This document shows, piece by piece, positions 35,891-45,170 of a stretch of 64,000 nt of DNA. Position 1 is the first letter of the stretch; each line of letters starts with the position of its first letter. Made by a program: the position numbers and the translations under genes. Source of the DNA: an uncultured Coxiella sp. (GTDB lineage Bacteria > Pseudomonadota > Gammaproteobacteria > Coxiellales > Coxiellaceae); assembly GCA_902623005.1 (NCBI GenBank), contig CACNSC010000008.1, forward strand, positions 24,887-88,886. The letters are read 5' to 3'. Below the pieces are notes generated by a model, which was not told the origin of the DNA, made no database searches, and saw only the letters and a program-made list of their open reading frames with translations.

Positions 35891-37228
35891 ATGAACAAAG
35901 CCAATACCCTACAGATTCTCGGTTTATTCATTAATGGCTTGGTCACATTCTTTTTGATGAATCTAGCTAATGCCTATCTCATCAATGTCCTTGGTGTCGC
36001 AACCTTTGGTGACTTTTCTCTGACGCTAATGTTGGTGTTTTCAATCACACCGTTCTTCGCCGTTGGGTTAAATTCACTCCTCATAAAATACTTGCCGTCT
36101 TTTATTGATAACAATGACACCAACAGCCTCAATGTATTTATTAAGTGGAACCTAAAAGTTTTAGTGAAATCCATTGCCTTAATTGTATTAATACTGATTA
36201 TTATTTTTCTTGCTCGAGTCACTGGACTGAATACCGCCCCCTGTCTGATTTTTCATAATTGTGAAGTTTATCGACAAACTCTGGGGGATCTTAAACTCAT
36301 CACACCAATTGCATTACTATTAATCTGGAACTCATCACTTCTTGCAGCCACCAAGCACGTGCTTGTGTCTCGAATCTTAGGGCCGGCGAGTATTACCTAT
36401 GCCTGTGCATTGATAGTATTTATCATGAGCTTTTTTATGGACTACACAGATAGCTTCAATATCATCAAAGCAATTTTTCTAGGCTTCATTTTGCTCTGTA
36501 TTTTGCAATACCTGGCTATCTTTTTTCTCATACTAATACCAAAAACTATCGATATTGCAACAATACTCCGACAAAAAGTCTCTAAAAAAGTCAGCTCTAC
36601 CTACTTTAGAGATGGCATTAGTTTATCGATCAATTCAATCATTCAAGTCATCCAAGGCCTAGCGCCGGTTATCATCATTGAAAAACTTTGTATTGATGAC
36701 ACGATGCTGGGTGATTACTTTATTGTATTACTTATTAGTTCTATTAGCCCCGTGCTGGTTATCGCATTTTCCAGTATCATGGAACCTTGTTTTGCCGACA
36801 TAAAAAATCCTGATCGCAAAGCAAAGCTTCAGTCACTCATCAACTACCAAATCCTATTTGGTGGCTTATGGACTGCTTTTGTGATATTCGACTTTTTGTT
36901 ATTCAATACTAAATTATTGGGTTATTACGGCGGTGGATTCGTCTTCTCCACCTTTTCAGTCTGCTTCATGATGATCTCTGATTATTTCAGTGAAATTATA
37001 TTTCATACCGAAAGACTCTGTATTTTCAATAACCTCAATCAATACTTACATCCGATTACCATAGCTCAAACCGTCCTTTTAATCGTTTTATGTTTTGTGC
37101 TGATTCCGTATTACCAATACCTTGGCGCACTACTTGCGATTACTATCAGTCGCTGCCTGGCTGCAGTCGCATGCTGGGTCATCACTAAAATCAACGGTAT
37201 TGAAATCAAAGTACTTGGAATTATCTAA
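35891..37228 (+). CDS. Polysaccharide/lipid flippase-like membrane protein (MOP superfamily)
   Basis: A 445-residue protein with about 12-14 hydrophobic spans and no long soluble domain, starting NTLQILGLFINGLVTFFLMNLANAYLINVLG and FGDFSLTL. This pattern is typical of Wzx-like oligosaccharide flippases of the MOP exporter superfamily. No glycosyltransferase or polymerase gene is adjacent, so the substrate cannot be guessed. It has its own promoter and converges on tsaC with a 4-base gap. Confidence 0.68.
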   Translation: MNKANTLQILGLFINGLVTFFLMNLANAYLINVLGVATFGDFSLTLMLVFSITPFFAVGLNSLLIKYLPSFIDNNDTNSLNVFIKWNLKVLVKSIALIVLILIIIFLARVTGLNTAPCLIFHNCEVYRQTLGDLKLITPIALLLIWNSSLLAATKHVLVSRILGPASITYACALIVFIMSFFMDYTDSFNIIKAIFLGFILLCILQYLAIFFLILIPKTIDIATILRQKVSKKVSSTYFRDGISLSINSIIQVIQGLAPVIIIEKLCIDDTMLGDYFIVLLISSISPVLVIAFSSIMEPCFADIKNPDRKAKLQSLINYQILFGGLWTAFVIFDFLLFNTKLLGYYGGGFVFSTFSVCFMMISDYFSEIIFHTERLCIFNNLNQYLHPITIAQTVLLIVLCFVLIPYYQYLGALLAITISRCLAAVACWVITKINGIEIKVLGII

Positions 37229-37232
37229 CCAG

Positions 37233-37790
37233 CTACTGGCGAATAATTTGACCCGTTGCTGCATCACGAATCATTGAGGGACGCTCTTCACCACCGCAGT
37301 GACCATCAACAACCGTCACAATTTCTCCATGAAACTGAGCAGTCACCTCTGCCAGCGTGCGTGCTGGAGCATGATCACTGATATTTGCACTAGTTGATAC
37401 AATTGGACCTGAAAATGCCTGACACAATGCTCGCACTGTCGGATGTGCACTAATACGAATAGCAATGGTGTTGTGGTTACCTGTCAGACAACGTGGTACT
37501 TTTGATTGCACTGGGCACAACCAAGTCACAGGCCCTGGCCATGTCGGCAAGATTCTTGCTGCAACATCACTGGCAAATGGTTGAATCAACGGCTCCACTT
37601 GCTCAAGCGTTGCGGCCACAACAATTAACCCTTTCTCAACTGAGCGTCGCTTGAGATCCAATAACTGCATGACTGCATCTGGATTCCAAGGATCACAACC
37701 TAATCCATAGACAGCTTCGGTAGGATAGGCAATCACTGCCCCCTGCTGTAACGCCTCTGCAGCCGCTTCAATAGAGCAAGGGGATACCAT
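37233..37790 (-). CDS. tsaC: Threonylcarbamoyl-AMP synthase (Sua5/YciO/YrdC family)
   Basis: A 185-residue enzyme making threonylcarbamoyl-AMP from threonine, bicarbonate and ATP for the t6A37 tRNA modification. It has the TsaC-type sequence GAVIAYPTEAVYGLGCDPWN, LKRRSVEKGLIVVA, WPGPVTWLCP, RISAHPTVRALC and PIVSTSANISDHAPARTL. Short TsaC form, without the Sua5 C-terminal domain. It is 2 bases after purE in the same transcript. Confidence 0.92.
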   Translation of the reverse strand: MVSPCSIEAAAEALQQGAVIAYPTEAVYGLGCDPWNPDAVMQLLDLKRRSVEKGLIVVAATLEQVEPLIQPFASDVAARILPTWPGPVTWLCPVQSKVPRCLTGNHNTIAIRISAHPTVRALCQAFSGPIVSTSANISDHAPARTLAEVTAQFHGEIVTVVDGHCGGEERPSMIRDAATGQIIRQ

Positions 37791-37792
37791 GA

Positions 37793-38320
37793 TTAAACCT
37801 GCTCTGTAGTGGCGATATTAACAAGGGTTTGCTGCAATTGATCATTGGCTTCCATTAAAGCGGCCCTTTTGGCTTGGCGCTTGTCCAACAATCGCTGTGA
37901 TAGTGCACTGTCTTGCAAGGCAAGAATCTGAGCTGCTAGAAAAGCGGCATTAACTGCTCCCGCTTTGCCAATACTTGTACAAGCAACAGGCGTGCCTCCT
38001 GGCATCTGCACGGTTGATAATAACGCATCAAAACCACCCAAGCTTCCTGCATCCAACGGAATACCAATGACGGGTTTAATCGTATTTGCAGCCACTGCAC
38101 CAGCTAAGTGTGCTGCTAGACCCGCTGCTGCGATAAATACTTCGGTTCCCTGTTGTTCGGCTTGTTGAATAAAAGCGGCTGTTTCTTTAGGTGTACGGTG
38201 CGCTGATAAAACACGAGCATCAAACGCAACTTCAAGTGCAGTTAACGTATCAAAGGCATGTTGTAATACCGGAAGATCACTGTCAGATCCCATTAAAATC
38301 GCTATTTTAGCTTGACTCAT
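37793..38320 (-). CDS. purE: N5-carboxyaminoimidazole ribonucleotide mutase
   Basis: A 175-residue PurE for de novo purine synthesis. The N-terminal MGSDSDLPV, the SAHRTP loop with its catalytic His and the AGLAAHLAG segment are all present. The start is ATG 38320, nine bases after AAGGAG; an ATG three codons earlier is too close to that site. It overlaps the end of topA by 14 bases. The usual partner purK is not adjacent. Confidence 0.94.
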   Translation of the reverse strand: MSQAKIAILMGSDSDLPVLQHAFDTLTALEVAFDARVLSAHRTPKETAAFIQQAEQQGTEVFIAAAGLAAHLAGAVAANTIKPVIGIPLDAGSLGGFDALLSTVQMPGGTPVACTSIGKAGAVNAAFLAAQILALQDSALSQRLLDKRQAKRAALMEANDQLQQTLVNIATTEQV

Positions 38321-40607
38321 TGTTTTCATCTCCTTCTGGGTAGGGTATCGCATAATTACAATTTTGCTGTGGACACACTTTTTGTGTGCCGCTGCGCTTG
38401 GTTGTTTTGACTGTTAAAATCGGCCACTGACATTCGGGGCAGGCTTCAGCAATGGGTTTATTCCAAATTGCATAATCACACTTGGGATAACCCGCACAAG
38501 AAAAGAAAATTTTCCCACGACGTGATTTACGTTGCAGAATATGTTCCTTTTTACACTTGGGACAATCAACATTGGTATCTTCTGGCTTTTCCAGTGGTTC
38601 GATATGACGACAATCGGGATAATTCGAACAACCAATAAATTTACCATACTTGCCATGACGTATGATCAACTCGCTTTGGCATTTCGGGCAGGCACGATCT
38701 TTGATTTTCTCTTGCATCGCTTCTTGATCGCCATCGATACTGCGCGTGTATGAACAATCAGGGAATGCCGTACAGCCAATAAAACGTCCAGTTCTTCCTA
38801 AGCGAATGGATAGCGGCTTACCACACTCGGGACACGCTTCATCCATTTTTTCTTGCGTAACATCACTGCGCTGGACGCTGGTTTCAGTTTTATCAATCAG
38901 GGCTTTAAACGGTTGCCAAAAGGCATCCAGAACCGGCACCCAGGCTTGATCACCGGTGGCAATGGCATCCAAGCTATCTTCTAGTTGTGCCGTAAAACCG
39001 TAGTCGACGTACTGTGTGAAATACTCGGTTAAAAAACGATTGACCACACGACCAACATCGGTTGGGTAAAAACGTTTCTGCTCTAATTCAACATATTCTC
39101 GGTTTTGCAGCGTGCTAATAATAGATGCATAAGTCGATGGACGACCTATACCATGCTCTTCTAATGCTTTAACTAAACTGGCTTCGGTATACCGCGGTGG
39201 TGGTTCTGTGAAATGTTGTGTTGGAATCACGTCTAACAATGCGACGGTATCACCTTCTTCCATCGCAGGAAGAATTTTTCCTTCACTGTCATCTTTCTTC
39301 TTGTCATCGACATCCTCGGAATACACCGCCAAAAAGCCTGGGTGCTTAATCACTGAGCCATTAGCACGAAAACAATGATCATCGGTAGTCAGATCAACCG
39401 CTACGGTATCCATCACAGCATCCACCATTTGACTGGCTACAGCACGTTTCCATATCAACGCATATAGCTTAATCTGTTCCTTGCTTAGAAATGCCGTCAG
39501 TGAGTCTGGTCGACGGGCCGCTGATGATGGCCTAATTGCTTCATGTGCCTCTTGCGCATTTTTGGATTTAGTGGTGTAAGTACGTGGCTCATCGGGTAAA
39601 TTTGCTTTGCCATAATCTTTTTCTATGGCCTCACGAATCTCAGCAATCGCCTCCTGCGCCATGGTAACCGAATCCGTACGCATGTAGGTAATCAAACCTA
39701 CCGTCCCTTCATTACCAACATCAACACCTTCATAAAGCTGCTGAGCAATCCGCATGGTACGTTGCGCTGTAAAGCCTAATTTTCGTGAGGCCTCCTGTTG
39801 CAGCGTTGATGTGATGAATGGCGGAGCAGGGCGACGTTTGCGTTGCTTTTTAGTAACAGTTTTAACGAATAAATTTCCCTGAGCACTTTTTAACAGTGTT
39901 TCTTTGACATGATCGGCACGCTTATCGTCTTGGATACTGAATTGCTCTAATTTCTCTCCGGAAAAATGCGTTAGTCGTGCGGTAAACGGCTTTTTCTTGG
40001 CTTCTGATTTTGCTTCAACGGTCCAGTACTCTTGCTTAACGAATTTCTCAATGGCCAGCTCACGCTCAACGATTAAGCGTAATGCTGGACTTTGCACACG
40101 ACCTGCTGACAACCCACGACGAATCTTTTTCCATAGCAACGGTGATAACGTAAAGCCAACCAAGTAATCCAGTGCACGGCGTGCTTGCTGCGCATCAACC
40201 AAGTCCATACTGACTTCACGTGGGTTAGCAACAGCATCCTGTACTGCTTTCTTAGTAATCTGATGAAACACGACGCGTTCAATGGATTTACCCTCAAGCG
40301 CCTTGGATTCATTCAGCATCTCAACCAGATGCCAGGCAATCGCCTCGCCTTCACGATCGGGGTCAGTCGCCAACAGTAACGTGTCACAGGGTTTCAAAGC
40401 TTTTTTAATCGCATCAACGTGCTTGGCATTACGCTCGATAATTTGATAACGCATTTTAAAGTCATTATCGACATCAACCGCCCCCGATTTGGGAATCAGG
40501 TCACGCATATGACCGTAGGAAGCCATCACTTGATAATCTTTACCGAGATATTTTTTAATGGTTTTTGATTTTGCGGGTGATTCCACAATCACCAGAAATT
40601 TTGCCAT
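38307..40607 (-). CDS. topA: DNA topoisomerase I
   Basis: A 766-residue type IA topoisomerase that relaxes negative supercoils. The Toprim domain starts MAKFLVIVESPAKSKTIKKYL and includes ATDPDREGEAIAWHL; the catalytic tyrosine is in GLITYMRTDS. The C-terminus holds four Cys4 zinc ribbons (starting CPECGKPL, CPKCQSEL, CPKCKKEH, CPECQWPI). Part of a dprA-smg-topA run on the minus strand, overlapping purE by 14 bases. Confidence 0.96.
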   Translation of the reverse strand: MAKFLVIVESPAKSKTIKKYLGKDYQVMASYGHMRDLIPKSGAVDVDNDFKMRYQIIERNAKHVDAIKKALKPCDTLLLATDPDREGEAIAWHLVEMLNESKALEGKSIERVVFHQITKKAVQDAVANPREVSMDLVDAQQARRALDYLVGFTLSPLLWKKIRRGLSAGRVQSPALRLIVERELAIEKFVKQEYWTVEAKSEAKKKPFTARLTHFSGEKLEQFSIQDDKRADHVKETLLKSAQGNLFVKTVTKKQRKRRPAPPFITSTLQQEASRKLGFTAQRTMRIAQQLYEGVDVGNEGTVGLITYMRTDSVTMAQEAIAEIREAIEKDYGKANLPDEPRTYTTKSKNAQEAHEAIRPSSAARRPDSLTAFLSKEQIKLYALIWKRAVASQMVDAVMDTVAVDLTTDDHCFRANGSVIKHPGFLAVYSEDVDDKKKDDSEGKILPAMEEGDTVALLDVIPTQHFTEPPPRYTEASLVKALEEHGIGRPSTYASIISTLQNREYVELEQKRFYPTDVGRVVNRFLTEYFTQYVDYGFTAQLEDSLDAIATGDQAWVPVLDAFWQPFKALIDKTETSVQRSDVTQEKMDEACPECGKPLSIRLGRTGRFIGCTAFPDCSYTRSIDGDQEAMQEKIKDRACPKCQSELIIRHGKYGKFIGCSNYPDCRHIEPLEKPEDTNVDCPKCKKEHILQRKSRRGKIFFSCAGYPKCDYAIWNKPIAEACPECQWPILTVKTTKRSGTQKVCPQQNCNYAIPYPEGDENNESS

Positions 40608-40623
40608 AGCGCTATCTCAACTA

Positions 40624-41103
40624 TTAATGAATCACGCCTGCAGGAGAGTCATCAAGGACTAGCAATTCCATTTGCTTCAGGGCTTCTTGTTCATCTGGCA
40701 TATTATAGAGCACCATCAAAGTAACCCACTTTACTAAACTGACATCAATATCATCGGTGTCGAGCTCCACCAGAAAATAAATAATCACCTCAAATGTTGC
40801 TGGCGATATGATGTTTTGACTGACTAAGTCCAGTAAAAAGATTTGGCACTCACTGTTCAAGTATGACTTTTCTTCTTCAGAGAATACGCGCAAAGCGCCT
40901 GGCGATGACGTCGCAATAGCAGCCTTGTCCATCTCAGATAAACTGGTCAACCAGGCAAGGGCTTGCTCAATTGCAGCCTCACCAAAACCAACAGTTTCTA
41001 AGTCTTCTGAGACTTCAGCAGACGTCAACTCAACAACCTTTCCTTGCTGCAAATGATGATTGAAAATATACATTAACACATTCAAAACACTGTCTTTTTT
41101 CAT
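40624..41103 (-). CDS. smg: Smg family protein (DUF494)
   Basis: A 159-residue acidic helical protein. It matches the Smg family by sequence (VLNVLMYIFNHHLQ at the N-terminus, WVTLMVLYNMPDEQEAL near the end) and by its classic place between dprA and topA. Function is not established in the family. It starts one base past the dprA stop. Confidence 0.9.
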   Translation of the reverse strand: MKKDSVLNVLMYIFNHHLQQGKVVELTSAEVSEDLETVGFGEAAIEQALAWLTSLSEMDKAAIATSSPGALRVFSEEEKSYLNSECQIFLLDLVSQNIISPATFEVIIYFLVELDTDDIDVSLVKWVTLMVLYNMPDEQEALKQMELLVLDDSPAGVIH

Positions 41104-41104
41104 G

Positions 41105-42220
41105 CTAATTCACTCGCACATAGCCACCCGAAACCCGTGTAATATACCCCTTTAATTCAAGAATTAACAACATTGAATTGACTTTAGCCACATTCTTGCG
41201 TGAACGCGCAATGACTTGATCGACAGTGGTCATTTTATAGTCGACACACACAAGCAATTGACGATGACTCCGATCAAGCGGGGCAGTCTTGCAATCACGG
41301 CGGCGCGACAATCTAACACCGCTTGATTGCTGCAATGCCGTTGCTTGACCGGATAGCTGCAACGCAACCATCACATCTTCTACACCATCAAGTAAAATAG
41401 CACCGTTTTTCAATAAGTTATGGCATCCTTTCACCGATACCTGTCCTGCACAACCTGGCATCGCAAAAACCTCTTTGCCTTGCTCAAGTGCATGCTCCGC
41501 TGTGATCAATGAACCACTGCGCTGTGCTGCCTCTACCACAACCACGCCCCACGATAATCCACTAATGATCCGATTGCGCTGCGGAAAATGGTACGCCTTG
41601 GGTGATTGCCTGGGACTATACTCTGATACGAGCGCACCATGATGTTGAATCTGATCAGCCAACTCTTGATGCCGAGCCGGATAAATCGTATCACAACCAG
41701 ACCCCAAAACCCCGACTGTTTGATGATTACCGCTCAACGCTCCTCGGTGCGCTGCTGCATCGATTCCATAGGCAAGGCCACTGGTGACTACAATGCCACG
41801 CCGCGCTAAATTTTGAGCTAGACCATAAGACTGTTCCTTTCCCAGATGACTGCATCGACGACTCCCTATAATCGCAACCTGAGTCTTTGATAAAACGACT
41901 GGATCTCCTTTTACATAAATTAATAGCGGTGGCTGTGGAATCATACTGAGGCATGTCGGATAACGAGGATCCTCCAAAGTTATAATATGATGCCGTGGTT
42001 GCTGTGCCCATTTAAGATCGGCTTTAACTTGTGCTGATGAATCTACCAATAACGCTTTGATTAAAGTCGGCGACATGTCGGCATCTCGCCAAGCTTTGGG
42101 TGAGGCTTGCCACAATGGCACTATACCTCCCCAGTGCTTGACTAACTGCAGTGCCGTGATGGGACCAACGCCTGCGGCCATTGATAACCGTAACCATTGT
42201 TCAATGTGACACTCGCTCAT
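41105..42220 (-). CDS. dprA: DNA-processing protein DprA (Smf)
   Basis: A 371-residue DNA-binding protein that loads RecA on incoming single strands during natural transformation. The extended Rossmann fold has VAIIGSRRCSHLGKEQSYGLAQ, VTSGLAYGIDAAAHRGAL, VLGSGCDTIYPARHQEL, FPQRNRIISGLS and AAQRSGSLITAEHALEQGKEV in the expected order; a DprA-type winged helix ends the chain. The start is ATG 42220 (MSECHIEQWLRLSMA). Diverges from fmt. Confidence 0.93.
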   Translation of the reverse strand: MSECHIEQWLRLSMAAGVGPITALQLVKHWGGIVPLWQASPKAWRDADMSPTLIKALLVDSSAQVKADLKWAQQPRHHIITLEDPRYPTCLSMIPQPPLLIYVKGDPVVLSKTQVAIIGSRRCSHLGKEQSYGLAQNLARRGIVVTSGLAYGIDAAAHRGALSGNHQTVGVLGSGCDTIYPARHQELADQIQHHGALVSEYSPRQSPKAYHFPQRNRIISGLSWGVVVVEAAQRSGSLITAEHALEQGKEVFAMPGCAGQVSVKGCHNLLKNGAILLDGVEDVMVALQLSGQATALQQSSGVRLSRRRDCKTAPLDRSHRQLLVCVDYKMTTVDQVIARSRKNVAKVNSMLLILELKGYITRVSGGYVRVN

Positions 42221-42374
42221 TATAAGATTTCCGTCTACGACCACACTCAGCATGCAACGGGTCTAGCAACGTCTCAATACGGTAATCCTTATTAGTCGTG
42301 CCTATCCGGCTAGACGCGTGACATGCACAATGATTCGTTTATGATAACTCTCTGATTGAACACGAGGATGATGC

Positions 42375-43325
42375 ATGAAAGTTATTTTTGCGGGCTCACC
42401 GGATTTTGCCTGCCCGAGCTTAAAACAATTAATAGCATCCGAACATCACATTGTTGGCGTCTATACCCAACCCGATCGTCGCTCCGGGCGCGGACGTCAA
42501 ATGACAGCAACGCCAGTCAAACAACTCGCGCTGCAACACCAACTGCCGGTATTTGAACCGACTACACTCAAAACTGAATCAGCCATAAAGGCTATGATAC
42601 AACTCAAGCCTGATGTGATGGTTGTGGTGGCCTATGGATTAATATTACCGCCTGCTGTTCTAGAAATTCCTCGACTAGGCTGCATCAACTTACACCCATC
42701 ATTACTCCCTCAGTGGCGAGGTGCCGCACCCATCCAACAAGCTTTGCTCACCGGTGACACGACAACCGGTATTACTATTATGCAGCTTGAGGAGGGCATG
42801 GACTCTGGACCAATTTTATCGCAAACGGCGACATCAATCGCAAGCACAGAAAATGCTGGACAGCTGCATGATCGCCTTGCTGTTGATGGTGCCAAACAAT
42901 TAATTGATACCTTAACGAAATTGGAACAGGGCATGGTTACACCTATTGTGCAGGACCACAGCAAAGCAACATACACCAAAAAAATCAGTAAAGCTGACGC
43001 ATTGATCGATTGGCAGCAACCCGCACAGACCATTGCCCATCAAGTACGTGCCTATAATCCATGGCCAATTGCTCATACACCATGGCAAAATCAACCCTTA
43101 CGAATCTGGCAGGCTAGCGCAATTGATCATTATTGCGACAAACCCTGTGGCCAATTAATTGCTGTCACAAAACATGGTATTGATGTTAATACGGGTAACG
43201 GTCTCCTGCGTCTTGAGCAAGTACAATTACCGGGCAAACGTCCAGTCGATATTGATGTGTTTATCAATGCCCATCAATCAAGCCTCATACCGCATCATAC
43301 TTATTTTGGTGTTACTGCGTGTTAG
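42375..43325 (+). CDS. fmt: Methionyl-tRNA formyltransferase
   Basis: A 316-residue Fmt that formylates initiator Met-tRNA using 10-formyl-THF. The hydrolase core has [18 protein letters not shown], the catalytic [21 protein letters not shown], and [19 protein letters not shown]. The C-terminal OB-type domain is also present. In most bacteria fmt follows def (peptide deformylase); here the gene immediately before it is dprA in the other direction and no def is seen. It overlaps gmhB by 7 bases. Confidence 0.95.
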   Translation: MKVIFAGSPDFACPSLKQLIASEHHIVGVYTQPDRRSGRGRQMTATPVKQLALQHQLPVFEPTTLKTESAIKAMIQLKPDVMVVVAYGLILPPAVLEIPRLGCINLHPSLLPQWRGAAPIQQALLTGDTTTGITIMQLEEGMDSGPILSQTATSIASTENAGQLHDRLAVDGAKQLIDTLTKLEQGMVTPIVQDHSKATYTKKISKADALIDWQQPAQTIAHQVRAYNPWPIAHTPWQNQPLRIWQASAIDHYCDKPCGQLIAVTKHGIDVNTGNGLLRLEQVQLPGKRPVDIDVFINAHQSSLIPHHTYFGVTAC

Positions 43326-43849
43326 TCATACTGGATCGTGACGGTGTGATTAATCAAGATTCACCCAACTACATTAGATCTCCTGAACAATGGCACGCAA
43401 TTCCAGGAAGCCTGTCTGCTATTGCTTCTCTCAAACATGCTGGACATACGGTTTGTGTTGCAACCAATCAATCGGGTATTGCTCGAGGGTATTTTTCCTT
43501 AAGTACACTCAGTGCTATTCATCAAAAAATGCAGCAACAGCTGCAACACTATAATACCAGCCTTGATGCGATTGCTTTTTGCCCGCATGTCGACAGTGAT
43601 TACTGCCAATGTCGCAAGCCCAAACCCGGTTTAATCACGCAACTACAACAACAGTTTAATACTGCTAATGACAACACCTGGGTGATTGGTGATTCATTAA
43701 GAGATTTACAGGCCGCCGAGACTGTTGGATGTCGGTGTATTTTAGTAGCAACCGGTAATGGTCAACGGACTTATGAAACTAATGCGTTAAACGTTCCCTT
43801 TTATAAGGACCTCAAATCTGCGGTGGACTGGTTATTATCACGACCGTAA
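43319..43849 (+). CDS. gmhB: D-glycero-D-manno-heptose 1,7-bisphosphate 7-phosphatase
   Basis: A 176-residue HAD phosphatase for ADP-heptose synthesis of LPS inner core. The nucleophile motif is LDRDGVIN, the zinc loop [17 protein letters not shown], and motif 4 is [16 protein letters not shown]. It starts with GTG 43319, overlapping the fmt stop. The next step's epimerase gene (hldD) lies at the right edge of the window but appears interrupted. Confidence 0.9.
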   Translation: MLVILDRDGVINQDSPNYIRSPEQWHAIPGSLSAIASLKHAGHTVCVATNQSGIARGYFSLSTLSAIHQKMQQQLQHYNTSLDAIAFCPHVDSDYCQCRKPKPGLITQLQQQFNTANDNTWVIGDSLRDLQAAETVGCRCILVATGNGQRTYETNALNVPFYKDLKSAVDWLLSRP

Positions 43850-43876
43850 AATAATTACATTATCAAAGGAGAAGCT

Positions 43877-44362
43877 ATGTTAACACTGGTAGCAGCAATG
43901 GCACATGATCGTGTTATCGGTCATGACGGTAAAATGCCTTGGCACCTTCCACATGAGTTTAAACATTTCAAAGCGGTCACGATTGGAAAACCGGTTATTA
44001 TGGGAAGAACAACCTATGAGAGCTTACCGCAGTTATTACCACAACGAGACAATATCATTATCAGTCGACAGCCGGATTTACAGGTGCCAGGAGCTACTGT
44101 ATATCACTCGATTGAGCAAGCACTCACAATCGCGCAACAAACTGATGAAATCATGATCATTGGTGGCGCAAGTATTTACCAGCAAACCATCTCTCAAGCT
44201 AATCGGATGATACTGACATTCATTGACTTAAAAACCCCGGGAGATACGTTCTTTCCTGCCTGGGAACACAACGAATGGCGATGCACTCAACAGATTGACC
44301 ATCCGATTACGAGTCATAACCCGCTGGCTTTTAGCTGTCAGTGGTTAGAGCGTATTGAATAA
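43877..44362 (+). CDS. folA: Dihydrofolate reductase
   Basis: A 161-residue DHFR. N-terminal LVAAMAHDRVIGHDGKMPWHLPHE, NADPH-binding IMGRTTYESL and IMIIGGASIYQQ are typical. The active-site acid that is Asp27 in E. coli is Glu here (PWHLPHEF), the form seen in vertebrate enzymes and some bacteria. Start behind AAAGGAG. Converges on apaH with a 4-base gap. Confidence 0.94.
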   Translation: MLTLVAAMAHDRVIGHDGKMPWHLPHEFKHFKAVTIGKPVIMGRTTYESLPQLLPQRDNIIISRQPDLQVPGATVYHSIEQALTIAQQTDEIMIIGGASIYQQTISQANRMILTFIDLKTPGDTFFPAWEHNEWRCTQQIDHPITSHNPLAFSCQWLERIE

Positions 44363-44366
44363 TTGA

Positions 44367-45167
44367 TCAAGGTTTAAAATAGCCCTCAACGTGAAACTTT
44401 TGCTTTGTCTCAATATTAATTGCGGTTAAATGTCCGCCATAAACACAACCGGTGTCTAGCGCAAAACAACGCGTATGGTCACAATGGCCTTTTAACCATG
44501 CCCAATGTCCAAAAAACACATCCGATGGTCGTTCATACCAATCAAACCAAGGTTTAAAATTTGCGCTCGGTGGAGTTAGCGATTTATGATTAAATTCGAG
44601 TTGCCCCTGCAACGTACAAAATCGCATACGCGTGAAGGCATTGACAATATATCGAAGTCGGTCAAACCCAGATAAATCATCAGACCAGGTGTCTGGCTTA
44701 GCACCATACATGCAACTGAGAAAATCTTTATAGGACTCCCCGCGCAATTGCGCTTCTACCTCAGCTGCGAACAGAGCAGCTTGTTGGATTGTCCATTGCG
44801 GCGGCAATCCAGCATGCACAAACACAGCATTAGTCGTCACATCGTGATGCAATAGCGATTGATGACGCAACCAATGCAATAAGACTTCGCCATCGTCAGC
44901 CTGGCAAATAACTTTAAATTTTTTTTTGAGTTTGGGTATCGCTTGAAAGCCCTGTGCCAATAACACAAGATCATGATTACCAAGGATCACTTTCACATTC
45001 TTTAAGGCCGCAATAAAACGCAATACTTGTAGCGAATCCGGCCCAGTATTAACCAGATCACCAATGAAGATTAAACGATCGCGATCAGGCCGGTAGTCAA
45101 TGTGTTGCAATAACTTTTGAAGAGCATCATAGCACCCATGAACATCACCAATAGCATAGCTAGCCAT
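44367..45167 (-). CDS. apaH: Symmetrical bis(5'-nucleosyl)-tetraphosphatase (ApaH)
   Basis: A 266-residue metallophosphatase that splits Ap4A to two ADP. The core motifs are YAIGDVHGCYDALQKLL, FIGDLVNTGPDS, VILGNHDLVLL, FVHAGLPPQW and FGHWAW. The E. coli lptD-surA-pdxA-rsmA-apaG-apaH order is partly kept here: lptD-surA-rsmA, then usp, sppA, apaH. Three bases after sppA. Confidence 0.95.
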   Translation of the reverse strand: MASYAIGDVHGCYDALQKLLQHIDYRPDRDRLIFIGDLVNTGPDSLQVLRFIAALKNVKVILGNHDLVLLAQGFQAIPKLKKKFKVICQADDGEVLLHWLRHQSLLHHDVTTNAVFVHAGLPPQWTIQQAALFAAEVEAQLRGESYKDFLSCMYGAKPDTWSDDLSGFDRLRYIVNAFTRMRFCTLQGQLEFNHKSLTPPSANFKPWFDWYERPSDVFFGHWAWLKGHCDHTRCFALDTGCVYGGHLTAINIETKQKFHVEGYFKP

Positions 45168-45170
45168 ACT

